Origin: Ktedonospora formicarum | GTDB taxonomy: Bacteria > Chloroflexota > Ktedonobacteria > Ktedonobacterales > Ktedonobacteraceae | Direction of reading: 5' to 3' | DNA: 64,000 nucleotides | Assembly (NCBI RefSeq): GCF_016587355.1 | Contig: NZ_BNJF01000001.1 | Span: 2,368,501 to 2,432,500 of the forward strand | Shown here: positions 36,375 to 46,600 of the stretch, piece after piece | Layout: every line of letters starts with the position of its first letter | How positions within the stretch are numbered: the stretch's first letter is position 1 | Translations under genes and position numbers: made by a program | Notes under the pieces: model-generated | Told to the model about the DNA's origin: nothing | The model's input: the letters and a program-made list of their open reading frames with translations, nothing else | Databases searched by the model: none

Positions 36375-37280
36375 CTAGATATTCGATGTTTGTTCTGCTT
36401 CTTCAGGCTGATATTCTTCGAGGAAGCGAATCACGGCGCGAGTGATCTGGCTTGGTGTCGAAGCCCCTGCCGTTACCGCAATCTTTTTCTTGCCTCTAAG
36501 CAAGTTTGTATCCAATTGTGAGAGATCCTCAATACGGACCGCTGGTACTCCTGCCTTCTCCTGTGAAACCTGGACAAGGCGGTTGGTATTATTACTACGT
36601 GGATCACCAACGACAACGGTCAAATCCGCGCCTCTCGCCTGCTCCGCGACCGCCTCCTGGCGCGTCTGCGTCGCTCGGCAGATATCGACATAGACTTCTG
36701 TCTGAGGATATTTCTCCTTAATATGCTTGATGACGCGATGGGTATCCCAGAGAGAGAGGGTCGTTTGCGTTGAAACCGCTAATTTCTGCTGCTGCTCTTC
36801 GGTCAATTGCAAAACATCGACATCGGCTTCCACCTCCACCAGACTGATATGCCCCGGAACCTCACCAATGACACCTTCTGGCTCTGGATGCCCCTTCTTG
36901 CCAATATAGATAACATAGTATCCCTTTGCGACCAGATCCTTCACCAGATCATGTGTAACTGTTACATCAGGACATGTCGCATCGATGCAATAGAGTCCAC
37001 GCTCCTGGGCTCGCTGCTTCACGGCTGGTGAGACACCATGCGCAGTAAAGATTACAGTACCTTCCTTCACCTGCTCAAGAATAGACAGGCGATCTGGACC
37101 ATCAATCGTAATCACGCCTTTGCTGGAAAGGTCTTCAATAGCATGCCGGTTATGGATGATTTGCCCAATGATGTGAATAGGGCGAGGGAGTGTACTATCT
37201 TTAGCCGCCTTATCAGCGACTTTAAGCGCATCAACGACTCCATAACAATAGCCCCGAGGGGAGATTTTTATAACTTCCAT
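36375..37280 (-). CDS. ispH: 4-hydroxy-3-methylbut-2-enyl diphosphate reductase
   Basis: 301 residues. IspH is the last enzyme of the MEP isoprenoid pathway, making IPP and DMAPP with a [4Fe-4S] cluster. The three cluster cysteines are Cys12 (PRGYCYGV), Cys103 (DATCPDV) and Cys201 (DICRATQTRQ). FTAHGVSP, GKKGHPEPEGVIGE and TAGASTP are also conserved. AAGGAC precedes the ATG. The gene stands alone, with no other MEP genes in the window. Confidence 0.97.
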   Translation of the reverse strand: MEVIKISPRGYCYGVVDALKVADKAAKDSTLPRPIHIIGQIIHNRHAIEDLSSKGVITIDGPDRLSILEQVKEGTVIFTAHGVSPAVKQRAQERGLYCIDATCPDVTVTHDLVKDLVAKGYYVIYIGKKGHPEPEGVIGEVPGHISLVEVEADVDVLQLTEEQQQKLAVSTQTTLSLWDTHRVIKHIKEKYPQTEVYVDICRATQTRQEAVAEQARGADLTVVVGDPRSNNTNRLVQVSQEKAGVPAVRIEDLSQLDTNLLRGKKKIAVTAGASTPSQITRAVIRFLEEYQPEEAEQTSNI

Positions 37281-37347
37281 CGCTGTCCTTTTTTACCGAT
37301 AAAACATCAACGCATATCTATAAGACAACTTGAGTATACGATATGGA

Positions 37348-37770
37348 TCAAGAAGCCTTCATCTCTCTGTTTCTTATTAATATTCGTCGCAAATCGTCAG
37401 GCGTATAGAGACAAACAGCTGGAAGCAATCCCGCCAGTTCTTCTACTGAAGCGGTTGGCGAGAGATCGAATATTACCAGGGGATTACGACGACCATCACA
37501 TGCCGTCGCCAGTGCTGCTGCGCTTAGCTGAAAACGAGATCCAGAACCATCGGGCGATGGAAGGCTAATGAGTAACTCAACAGTTGGGAGCAGAGAGACG
37601 ATATGCAGCGGTGTATCTTCTTGGTAAACTTGCCGCATCTGAGCATTACGCAAGAGATAGGCGTAAGGGCCACGTCGCTCGTCAGGGCCAATTAATAGCG
37701 CAGACCGACCTCGCAGCCCACCCAGGCAAGCCTCAGCGATAGTCACCACCTCTGGTGCAATATCATACAT
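37348..37770 (-). CDS. Small protein resembling the NAD-binding domain of glutamyl-tRNA reductase
   Basis: 140 residues. IAEACLGGLRGRSALLIGPD resembles the start of HemA domain II (helix plus G-rich strand), and the C-terminal NPLVIFDLSPTASVEELAGL followed by LPAVCLYTPDDLRRIL closely follows the HemA pattern RPLFLIDIAVPRDIDPxVGxLPxVYLYDIDDL. There is no catalytic N-terminal domain (no Cys50 region) and no dimerisation domain, and the GxGxxG is GPDERRGP. GAGGAG precedes the ATG. It may be a relic or a specialised binding protein. hemE and hemH are 10 kb away. Confidence 0.6.
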   Translation of the reverse strand: MYDIAPEVVTIAEACLGGLRGRSALLIGPDERRGPYAYLLRNAQMRQVYQEDTPLHIVSLLPTVELLISLPSPDGSGSRFQLSAAALATACDGRRNPLVIFDLSPTASVEELAGLLPAVCLYTPDDLRRILIRNREMKAS

Positions 37771-38117
37771 AAAACAGTGCTCCTCTACCCTGGTTACACA
37801 GCCAAATACCTTCTTGTATCAAGGGGCAATCCTTATACTCCATCGATATCTCTGCGAATGAGCGCTCTATAAAACTTATACCTTTATACTATAGCAAATG
37901 GCGTCCAACAGCTATCAGGTGAATACCTTATTTGCCACATACACTACCACCTGATTACTCACAACAAAAGCCTGGCACCTTTTTCTTCCCCATAAAGGCA
38001 TAATATCGAGGTGCGCCATCCCTTTTTGGACGAAGTTTCTATACTCACATTAGAGGTACGCCCCCTCTGTAACTCCTAACGTAGTTATACACATCGAAGC
38101 AGAACAGGGCATTCGCT
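37771..38117. other. Divergent intergenic region, nothing recognised
   Basis: About 350 bases between the HemA-like gene (minus) and the ECF sigma gene (plus). It probably contains a self-activated ECF promoter, which I could not identify. No gene or hairpin is called. Confidence 0.4.
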
Positions 38118-38684
38118 ATGGACCAGCGAAAAGAAGGTGCATCGCAGCCTGGCGTACGGAATGCGACTGTAGTGCTGCAACAGTTTTATGAGGATCATGT
38201 CAGTTCGATCTACCGGTATATGTATAGTAAGGTAGGCAACAGGGAAGAGGCGGAAGACCTGACCGCGCAAACTTTTATGAAGGCTGTGCACGGTCTAGAT
38301 GAGGCACGAACACCTCAGAGCATCCAAAAATGGCTCTTTCGCATCGCTCAGACAACTCTGGCAGACTACTGGCGAAACTATTATCGCGTCTCCACTAGTT
38401 CTCTTGATGCATTGCTGGAAGCCGGTTGGGAGGGCCCATCGGAGAAAGAAGAGCAGGTCTCAGACATCATAGCCACAACCCAACAATCCGAGCGCGTACA
38501 GCATATTCTGAATGCTCTCCCAAACAATTATCGTGATGTACTTATCGCGCGTTTTCTCTTAAACCTCTCCATTAAGGAGACGGCACAAAAAATGAGCCTG
38601 AGTGAAGCCAACGTCAAAGTCCTTCAGTTTCGCGCTCTCAAACGCGCGGCTGAACTTGAAAACGTCCTGGCCGAGCAAGGATAG
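38118..38684 (+). CDS. ECF-type RNA polymerase sigma factor
   Basis: 188 residues. Region 2 (about 22-85) contains YEDHVSSIYRYMYSKVGNRE and AEDLTAQTFMKAV, and region 4 (about 125-180) has LNALPNNYRDVLIARFLL, then a helix-turn-helix in NLSIKETAQKMSLSEANVKV. The linker is acidic. No extra domains are present. The following Rieske protein gene starts 27 bases later, then a YtkA-like gene overlaps it, so the three form an operon. ECF factors are normally held by a co-transcribed anti-sigma factor, here probably the Rieske protein. Confidence 0.93.
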   Translation: MDQRKEGASQPGVRNATVVLQQFYEDHVSSIYRYMYSKVGNREEAEDLTAQTFMKAVHGLDEARTPQSIQKWLFRIAQTTLADYWRNYYRVSTSSLDALLEAGWEGPSEKEEQVSDIIATTQQSERVQHILNALPNNYRDVLIARFLLNLSIKETAQKMSLSEANVKVLQFRALKRAAELENVLAEQG

Positions 38685-38711
38685 CTATGCCATGTATCTG
38701 GAGTGTGAGAC

Positions 38712-39539
38712 ATGTCAGATGAGGACCAGGAACTACATGCTGAATATGATGAGCTTGAGAACTATATAGAAGCACTCCATAAGGAGCAGATATCGCAGCC
38801 TCCCCGCGAGTTAGCGCCGGAGCTGCATCCTATCGCAAGAGTGTTCTCTCTCTTTCGCTCCATTACTACTCAGCATGTCGAACCTGACCCCGATTTTGTC
38901 GATGACTTACGCCAACAGCTTCGAACTCAATTGGAGCAGCATACTGAAATTTACGCTTCCAGGCATGAGCAACAGGCACTTTTGACACGTGACTTCGCTG
39001 CTCAAAGGACAAATCTCTCACGACGTTCCTTCCTCACAAATGGAGCGGTTGCCGCAGCCTCCTTTACGGTAGGAGCCGTCTTAAGCGCTGATGTGGTACA
39101 TAAACAGAATGAAGAGCTAGCGGAAAATCAGATACAGAGAACGAGCCATCAGGACTACTACACTACGCAGGTTGTTCCTGATACAGTTCCATCACGCTGG
39201 GAGCGTGTCGCCAACCTGAATGAGGTAGGTGCAGGCGCGGTGCGCTTTGAAACCCATGCCTTTGCGGGCTACGTTGTGCTTCGCGACCAGGATGATGGAG
39301 CCGAGAAAACAGGAGAAGTTGTCGCGGTTATGGCAACTTGTCCGCATATGGGATGCCTGGTACAATGGGATAGCGATGAGCGTTGTTTTGCCTGCCCCTG
39401 CCACGGTGGGCTCTTCAGCAAGTACGGCGAACCGATGCAGGGTCCAGTCATGTATCTCACAGCGCTACCGCGTCTGGAAACACGTATCCAGGATAATCAG
39501 ATTTATGTCAAAGTACCACGGAGTGGGGCAACTACATGA
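38712..39539 (+). CDS. Membrane-anchored Rieske [2Fe-2S] protein, candidate anti-sigma factor
   Basis: 275 residues. Residues 1-100 are hydrophilic and helical, with no Cys and no zinc-finger motif. A twin-arginine-like signal or anchor (SRRSFLTNG, then a hydrophobic stretch to about 125) follows. The C-terminal Rieske domain (about 160-275) binds its cluster through Cys210 and His212 (CPHMGC) and Cys228 and His231 (CPCHGG), with Cys215/Cys230 as the disulfide pair. GGAG precedes the ATG. The long N-terminal region ahead of the twin-arginine sequence is unusual for an exported Rieske protein but suits a cytoplasmic sigma-binding domain. It could instead be an electron-transfer subunit. Confidence 0.88.
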   Translation: MSDEDQELHAEYDELENYIEALHKEQISQPPRELAPELHPIARVFSLFRSITTQHVEPDPDFVDDLRQQLRTQLEQHTEIYASRHEQQALLTRDFAAQRTNLSRRSFLTNGAVAAASFTVGAVLSADVVHKQNEELAENQIQRTSHQDYYTTQVVPDTVPSRWERVANLNEVGAGAVRFETHAFAGYVVLRDQDDGAEKTGEVVAVMATCPHMGCLVQWDSDERCFACPCHGGLFSKYGEPMQGPVMYLTALPRLETRIQDNQIYVKVPRSGATT

Positions 39540-39973
39540 AGCCACATCTACGTCGAAATATGCTGATACTCGCATTGGGTATCGGCTTCCTTGTGCTGAC
39601 AGCGTTGTTCGGAACTTTTATCTCCAACTATGAAGACGCGCCCCACGAGGCTAGCGCACAAATCCAGAAGCAGCAGGCTGGCCCCTACGAAATCACGCTC
39701 CAGGTCAACCCCAACCCGCCCTCCATCAACACGCCAGCAACTATCATTATCCAGGTTGTGCGTAGCGGAACACAGCAATTACTAACCAATGCACATGTCT
39801 CTATATCAGGCGAGATGCCAGAGATGAATATGAGTCCCAATCAGGCCGAGGCAAAATTGCAAAAAAATGGCACTTACACCACTAACTTTCAGTTTTCCAT
39901 GAGTGGCTCCTGGCTCCTTCAAGTGCGTATAGAGGCCCCGGATCACCAACTCAGAACACAAGCTTCAAGGTAA
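39536..39973 (+). CDS. YtkA-like domain membrane protein
   Basis: 145 residues. One N-terminal membrane helix (about 9-30, LILALGIGFLVLTALFGTFI) and an outside beta domain of the YtkA type: YEITLQVNPNPPSINTPATI, a polar strand, then MPEMNMSPNQAEAKLQKNGTY and SGSWLLQVRIE. Its ATG overlaps the TGA of the Rieske gene (ATGA), so they are translationally coupled. YtkA-like domains often sit near copper handling or cytochrome oxidase genes, and the MPEMNM stretch could bind a metal. It is likely part of the sensing complex. Confidence 0.8.
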   Translation: MKPHLRRNMLILALGIGFLVLTALFGTFISNYEDAPHEASAQIQKQQAGPYEITLQVNPNPPSINTPATIIIQVVRSGTQQLLTNAHVSISGEMPEMNMSPNQAEAKLQKNGTYTTNFQFSMSGSWLLQVRIEAPDHQLRTQASR

Positions 39974-40218
39974 CCTCTCGTTAATCGTTCGTTCTATCAG
40001 CTGATATCTTCCTGAACCGGCACTCCAAGCGTTTCCTGCGGAAGTGACAAGCTAAAGCTCACGTGTAGCACCTGACCACGAGCATTGATAGGCATGCCTC
40101 ATCTCCATCATATGCGCTATAATAAATGAGGCAATTCGCTATATAACCTTTTTAACAGCTCACGACTCCTCTACACCTACGGTTACGCAAGGAGTCACAA
40201 CCTTTTTAGGGATAGATA

Positions 40219-41412
40219 ATGTTTAGCCACCGCCATTCTTTCTATCATTTTATCGCATTTTGCGTACTCATCAGCATAGCAGGAGGAATTCTGGGAAGCT
40301 GTGCGCTTGCATCATCGACAGAGGCCAATGTGAGCGCGCGTATACAACCCACAAACCTCGATACCACCCCAACAGCAACAACAACCACGAACCAGGGTCA
40401 GCAGTTGTTAGACAGAGTCTCGCAACGCCTTAACACAGCGAAAACACTACAGGGGAACTTTACACTTACTCTCAAAGGGCAGGCGATTGCAGGCACAATC
40501 AAACTACAGCAATGGAGCGCCAGTCCCGGCAAGAGTCGCAACGAGGTGACCTCCTCAACTCTTCCCCAGGTCACAACGGGAAGCCTAACCGTCAGCGATG
40601 GACAAAAACTATGGCAATATGATCCCACTCAGAAAATCGCTTATGTGGGACCAGCCCAGCAAACAAGCTCCATTTTAACTATCCCGGGACGAGGGCAGGT
40701 ACAGTTACTACTCAATACCCTTCTCTCAGTTTTCAGCACCAGCGATGGCACGCTTGTTAAGAATAACGCCAGCATTAATGGGAGAGAAACGTACCAGCTT
40801 CACATTGTGCCACAGGGAAGTAGTAACCAATCCAACACTCCTACAGGAGGCCTGGATTACCAGGGAGAGCTTTATCTTGAAAGGGATAGCGAGCAACCAT
40901 TGCGCATGGACTTGAATCTCTCAGGCATTGGTCCAGTAAGCCTGAACTTTGACACACTCAGCCTCAACATATCTATTGGCGCAGACAAATTTCGCTTCTC
41001 GCCACCAATGGGTGTTAAAGAAGAGTTGCTTCCCAACACAACAAACAGCAATGGAGATACACTAACCCTGGGGCAGGCTCAGAAGCAGTCTGGTTATCAC
41101 TTGTTGAGCATTTCTGGAGATCACAGTGAATATAGCCTGAATGGTGTCACAGTCTTGGGAACGCCCCAGAACACCATCTATTCTCTCAACTATATGAAAG
41201 GCAATCAGACATTCATAATTTCGCAAGGCAAGCCACTCGCGAACCTGACAGGCATACCAGGACAAAGTGTTGACCTGCGTGGAATCAAGGCCACCTTTGC
41301 CCAGACCAATGGCATCTTCAGCCTCTCTTGGACAGAAAAGGGGATCGGCATACGTATTATAGGATCACTAACACAAGAGCAAGCCACAGGTATTGCCCAA
41401 CTATTGATATAA
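40219..41412 (+). CDS. LolA/DUF4367-like lipoprotein
   Basis: 397 residues. The N-terminal signal (FIAFCVLISIAGGILGSC) has a lipobox-like LGSC (Cys28), followed by a Thr-rich linker. The middle (about 60-260) follows the LolA fold pattern: helix QGQQLLDRVSQRLN, NFTLTLKGQAIAGTIKL, SDGQKLWQYDP and YQLHIVP. The C-terminal part (about 280-395) resembles DUF4367 with its SLNYMKGNQTFIISQG and WTEKGIGIRI strands. AGGGATAGATA precedes the ATG. Located 245 bases after the ECF-Rieske-YtkA operon; proteins of this type are often encoded beside ECF sigma genes. Confidence 0.75.
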   Translation: MFSHRHSFYHFIAFCVLISIAGGILGSCALASSTEANVSARIQPTNLDTTPTATTTTNQGQQLLDRVSQRLNTAKTLQGNFTLTLKGQAIAGTIKLQQWSASPGKSRNEVTSSTLPQVTTGSLTVSDGQKLWQYDPTQKIAYVGPAQQTSSILTIPGRGQVQLLLNTLLSVFSTSDGTLVKNNASINGRETYQLHIVPQGSSNQSNTPTGGLDYQGELYLERDSEQPLRMDLNLSGIGPVSLNFDTLSLNISIGADKFRFSPPMGVKEELLPNTTNSNGDTLTLGQAQKQSGYHLLSISGDHSEYSLNGVTVLGTPQNTIYSLNYMKGNQTFIISQGKPLANLTGIPGQSVDLRGIKATFAQTNGIFSLSWTEKGIGIRIIGSLTQEQATGIAQLLI

Positions 41413-41500
41413 GCATCTTCCGGAACTCACAGGGCGCCTTAACATAGCAAGAGGCCTTGCCTAGTTACGAACATTCTTTAATATCAATACAGACAGCACT

Positions 41501-41830
41501 CTACCCATGGCGATAGGCAGCAATAAGTTGTAGTGCCTGCTGGCGTGCGTTCAGGTTTGTTAGGGTAATGACTTGCTGAAATATAACATGCCGCAGCAGA
41601 TTACCACGAAAAGCCAACTCTTCATCTCTCTCCAGAGCCAAAGGTTGAGCCTGTGTTTCTTCCAGTTTACGTAGCTTCACAAGAAAAAAGGCTAGCCTCA
41701 GAAGCTCGAATTTTCGCGCCTGCTCTTCGGTCTCTATCTCGCTGCCGCCCCAAAACTGTGAGATCGTCACCGCCGCAGGTGAGGGATCGCCCTCTTGGGG
41801 GAGTAATCTCGTCCTTATATGCTTCGCCAT
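41501..41830 (-). CDS. Hypothetical protein
   Basis: 109 residues, mostly helical and charged (EIETEEQARKFELLRLAFFL and the C-terminal LNARQQALQLIAAYRHG). No family is recognised. The ribosome binding site is weak, so the start is uncertain. It has no operon partner. Confidence 0.5.
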   Translation of the reverse strand: MAKHIRTRLLPQEGDPSPAAVTISQFWGGSEIETEEQARKFELLRLAFFLVKLRKLEETQAQPLALERDEELAFRGNLLRHVIFQQVITLTNLNARQQALQLIAAYRHG

Positions 41831-42542
41831 TATGGCACAGAACTACCTTTCAACCAGCTGCAAAGGAACTAATATCGACCAGCGAGGAACATACACCTCA
41901 TACTTTGACTCTAGCATTACCGTTGGGCAAATACAAGCAAGGGTGCAAGCAGCATCATTCTCAGTATCGATTAAGCATTTCTCTCCACTTTTCAGCAATT
42001 TAGCAAGCATTAAAACCGCTCACAATGTTGTGCAAGCATTTATTTCCCCTCAGAAAAGGGGTCGACCACAAGTAGATATGGACACTACCACCAAAAGACA
42101 AAAGTACTATAAAAAGGTTAAGTAATTACCTTAATTCATCAAGCAGACGGTCTTGCTTTAAGAGAATGCGCTTGCCACGCGCCGGGAGAAACCATGTCTG
42201 ACCCAGGCTAGCTAGCTAAAACCACTGAGAGAATAGCCCAAGATTATTCTCTACATGTGTATGCATCAGTGGGTAACAGAGCATAAAAGCAGTCTGACGT
42301 CTCAAACAGCCCGAAGAAACACAATGAAACAAAAAGAAAATCGATGTCCCAGTTGGGGGATAGAGTGGCAATGATCGGCGAAATGGTTTACAATGCCACA
42401 TGAAAACATATCTCACATGCCTGAATGTCAGGCTCTATTTTGTAAACACCAACCACTTCCTCAACCTGAGAAAGAAGCCGAAAAACCATACATTACAAAC
42501 GTTCTAGCGTGACTAATATGTCACTTGATAGAGAGGACCTTC
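41831..42542. other. Intergenic region with an imperfect long hairpin
   Basis: About 710 bases with no convincing gene; a 97-codon frame at 41832-42125 has no ribosome binding site and biased, uninformative composition. A two-part hairpin at 42221-42274 pairs ACCACTG with CAGTGGGT and AGAGAATA with TATTCTCT. The region ends at the YajQ gene. Confidence 0.4.
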
Positions 42543-43037
42543 ATGGCGGCAGAAAGCTCATTTGATATCGTCTCGCAGTATGACGAGCAAGAACTCGTAA
42601 ACGCGCTTGATCAGGCGCGGCGTGAGATACAGACGCGCTATGATCTGAAAGATACCAAGACTGAGATTACACAAAACAACGACACCATCCTTATCAATAC
42701 AGAGAGTACCCTAACCCTAAAAGGTGTACGCGACATCCTCGAATCTAAAGCGGTACGTCGTGGCCTCTCATTGAAAATCTTCAAGCCTGGCAAAGAGGAG
42801 GAGGCAGCGGGAGGGCGTGTACGCCAGAGCATTGAACTACAGCAGGGGATTTCACAAGAACTTGCCAAATCGATTACAAAATCGATTCGCGACAAGTATC
42901 CCAAGGTCAAAGCTCAGATTCAGGGAGATGCGGTTCGCGTTTCCGCCAAGAGCCGCGACGAACTTCAGGCCGTCATCACGCTCCTGAAAGAGAAAGACCT
43001 CCCAGTCCCTCTGCAATACATCAATTATCGTGGTTAA
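42543..43037 (+). CDS. YajQ-family protein (nucleotide/c-di-GMP-binding)
   Basis: 164 residues from the ATG at 42543, preceded by GAGAGG; a TTG six codons upstream is less likely. The family signature runs SFDIVSQYDEQELVNALDQA, then DLKDTKTEI and the two RRM-like halves ending in DLPVPLQYINYRG. Members bind nucleic acids or cyclic di-GMP and work in the cytosol. The gene is monocistronic. Confidence 0.95.
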   Translation: MAAESSFDIVSQYDEQELVNALDQARREIQTRYDLKDTKTEITQNNDTILINTESTLTLKGVRDILESKAVRRGLSLKIFKPGKEEEAAGGRVRQSIELQQGISQELAKSITKSIRDKYPKVKAQIQGDAVRVSAKSRDELQAVITLLKEKDLPVPLQYINYRG

Positions 43038-43635
43038 CTCTTCTACGAGAACCTGAGCACGTCTATACTAGTCATGCTGGTGGGCTCTGCCAGGCTCCTT
43101 CCAATTAGCCCCCTCACATGAGGGTTGGTTTGCGTAGAAGACCTAAGTAATACATCACGATGCACATTGAAGCATACGCATTACAAAAGACCAACCACAC
43201 CAACGCCAAACAGGCACGTACATAACGTTTACTTCTAGAAGCAGGGAAACAAGAAGGGAACAAACTTTGCGTTTCCCTTGCTAAGCCAGAAGGAGACTTA
43301 TGAGGTTCTATCCAGGCGAAAAAGGCAATCATGAGAGAACCACCTGGAGAACTGACCTGCTAGTAAGAAGAACCTCAGGTAAGAGGAGGGTACGTTTATA
43401 TCCCCCAATCAATACCTGGAGTCGCTTATAGGGCCTTATGTCCCCTGTAAAGCATACAGGCGAACGCGCGTTTTCTTCCCTGGTTCTGCCTAGAGTACTT
43501 TAGTACCAAAATAAGTGTCCAGGTGGGATATTTGTAGTACGCTAATTTTTGATTAGGCAAAGCCAGACGCATTTCGCCGCCTTCCTGGCCATCAAAGAAG
43601 GGTGTATAGTTCTCTCGATTGAGAAAGTTGATTTT
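43038..43635. other. Intergenic region, little recognised
   Basis: About 600 bases between YajQ and the TPR gene. The minus strand has one possible 72-codon membrane-protein frame (43114-43332). A hairpin-like GCAGGGAAAC...GTTTCCCTTGC lies at 43241-43281. Confidence 0.4.
43114..43332 (-). CDS. Possible small membrane protein
   Basis: 72 residues. The last half is hydrophobic (YVRACLALVWLVFCNAYASM onward) and would span the membrane once or twice. AGGTGG lies 7 bases before the ATG. No family is recognised and the codon pattern is not decisive, so it could be a chance frame. Confidence 0.3.
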   Translation of the reverse strand: MIAFFAWIEPHKSPSGLARETQSLFPSCFPASRSKRYVRACLALVWLVFCNAYASMCIVMYYLGLLRKPTLM

Positions 43636-46600
43636 ATGCCTGGGAACCAACAAGCCTTTAGCGCAGCTGTAAATGCCGCTGACCGTTACCGCTGGGACAG
43701 CCAGTGGGGTGCGGCATTACACGAATATCAGAAAGCACTCACGGAGTTCCCAGAAGATGCGACTGCACGTAGTGGGCTAGGATTCTGCTACATGCAGATG
43801 AAGCAGTGGCAAAAGGCACTCGATGAATATACATTCGCGCTTGAGCGCGACCCGAGCAATGTCATTGCATTAAGCAAGACCGCAGAACTGTACGGGATAC
43901 TCAATCGGCGTCAGGATGCCTATCACGCCTATTTGCATCTGGCCGACCTTTATTCACAGGCAGGGCAAGGCGCACGCGCGGAAGCGGCATGGCAGAAAGC
44001 AATTCAACTCTCGCCCGGTCGCCCCGAGCCTCACGAGCGTTTGGCTGGCTACTACTTTGAGAAAAAAGATATCGCAGCCATGATTCAGCAACGTCTGGCA
44101 GCCGCTCAGGGATTTATGCAGCAGAACGACCTGAATGCGGCACGTGTACAGTGTGAGGAAGTGTTACGAGCCGATGGCTCCAATGTCCAGGCGTCGCAAT
44201 TGCTCACCTATATCATGAATGGACCGGAACCACAGGGGGTTTCCCCTGGGAAACCGACTCCAACGTCGTCAGAGGTCATGCCAGCTCCCTCTGACACACA
44301 CGCACAAGCGCGTAACGCTCAAGCAAATATGTCCGACAACTTTTTAAATGATACCGTTTCAGCGGGTAATATCAGCGGAGGTAACACTGGCATCATGGGT
44401 AACATGGGTAGCGCGGGAAACTTCGGTGGGATGAGTCCTGACTCATCTCAGGTACTCAACGGACCTGGGGGCACGCCTCGCAATCGTATTACAGCCAACC
44501 AGGTCACAGGGGTTTTGAAGCAGGCCCAGATCTTTCAAGACCAGGGTCGTTTCAATGATGCTATCGACCTCTGTGAGCAAATCTTAGAGAGCGGCTTCGA
44601 TAGACCGGACGCTCGTTACTTTCTCGGCTGGCTCTATCAAGAACAGCAACGCTGGGATGACGCAATCAATCAGTTCCAAATGCTTTTGAACGACGCTGAT
44701 TACGCGCTCTCCTGCTACTATGCGCTTGGGCAATGCTATCGCGCACGCGGAGATTTACGGACAGCCACCGTCCATTTCGATGAGGCTGTAGACCGTGTCA
44801 ACCTGGACGCGCTAACAGTTGAAGAGTCCGATCAACTGGTTCAGCTTTGTCAGGAGGCCGCTGAGGCCCATCGCCTCCTTGGCGAGCAGGAGCAAGCCCT
44901 CACAGTCTATAATGCGCTACTTGGTTTCCTTCGCAGCCGTGGTTGGAACGACAAAGTCGCGCAGGTCGAGTTCATGCTTCAGCAAGCACAGAGCGCACCA
45001 CCACAGAGTCGCCCGTTAACACCACCGCCAGCAGCTCCTCAGCAACAGCCACAAATGCCACCACAGCAGCAGGCAGGGCCAACACCACAAACAATCTCGG
45101 AAGCGTCTACAATGATGTTCAATACCTCGAACATCACGCCTGGCATGAATACACCACCGGCACAGCAGCAGCCGATGCAGCAACCGGCACAGCAGCCTCC
45201 TATGCCTAATGCCCCTATGCAACAAAGTATGGGAGGCGAGCTTCCAGACTGGCTAACAGGCATTATCAGTGAGAATGATGCGCCACAGGTTCCATCGCAG
45301 CCGTTGCCACCGCCACCACAGGCTCCTCAACAGCAAATGCAGCAGCAACAGCAAATGCCACCGCAGCAAATGCAGCAGCAACAGCAAATGCCACCGCAGC
45401 AATCCTCTTCATCCTGGCTAACAGACGGGGCTAAGCCCAATGAGACGCGCGTGTTGCCACCTGAAACAATGTCGAGTGCGGAGAGATTAGCGCAGCTTCA
45501 ACAACCGCAACAGGCGCCATCGCAGCCATTGCCGCAACAGCAGCAACCGCAACAGGCGCCATCGCAGCCATTGCCGCAACAGCAGCAACCCACGATGCCT
45601 CCAGTCATGCCCGAGGCTCCCACTCAAATACCGCAGCCGATGCAGCCACAGGCTCCAATGCCCACCGCTGCCGATCAGCTAGCCGCGATGCAGCAGGCTG
45701 TTCCGGCTCCTGCCCCCCAGGCTGCCGCGCCAGCCTTGCCAAGCGCGCAACAGATGCTACAGGCGTTGGGGACACCTCCCCCATCAATAAGCGCGCCTGT
45801 GCCACCTGACCAGATGAGCCTGATGCTACCAGGAAGCAACTCTTCCGCCGAGCATCAAGCCGTCGCTCCTGAGCGTAAGCAAAGCACAGAAGAGCTTTTG
45901 AGCCAGATGGCAGGCAACCAGAATATGCAGGCTGCCGATGCTGTCATTGCCAGCACAGCGACACTTCCAGAGAGCGTTCGCCCCCAGGTCGTGCGCGCGA
46001 TGCAGGATATCCAGAACTACATCAATCATGGCTTGCTCACCCCGGCGACCGAGGCATGTCTCAGGGTCATCGACATGGCTCCCCAATACCTGGATGTTCA
46101 TCAGGTCCTTTGCGAGATCTATGTGCGCCAGGGCATGGTAGAGCAGGCAATCACCAAGTACGGTATTCTGGTTGATACCTACGTCGTCAATGGACGTATT
46201 GAGGATGCCATCGCGACCTATCGGCGCATCCTACAGCTGGACCCAAATAACCTGACATATCGCATGCGCCTGATTAACATGCTCTCATCCCAGGGCAACA
46301 AAGAGGATCTACTGCGCGAGCGCACTCTCGCGGCAGAATCCTATCTACGCCTGGGCTATATGGATCGTGCCTTGACGGAATTAGAGCAGGCACTCCAGGA
46401 GAGCCCCACCAGTGTCTCGACACGCCTGAACTACGCTCTAGCCTTGCAAAAACTTGGGCGCTCACAGCAGGCCGTAGCCGAGTACCAGCGGGTACTCCAG
46501 GTCGATCCACGCAACATCACAGCCCTGGTACGCTGGCACGTCGCACAGATCACTCATATCGGGGCTGCGCGCTCTAACACTCTTGAGGTCCTGAACCGTA

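Noticed and set aside
41832..42125. 97-codon plus-strand frame
   Set aside because: There is no ribosome binding site, no recognisable pattern and it begins inside the start region of the opposite gene.
44943..45263. Frames of 66-88 codons inside the TPR gene
   Set aside because: They are shadows of the Gln/Pro-coding repeats.
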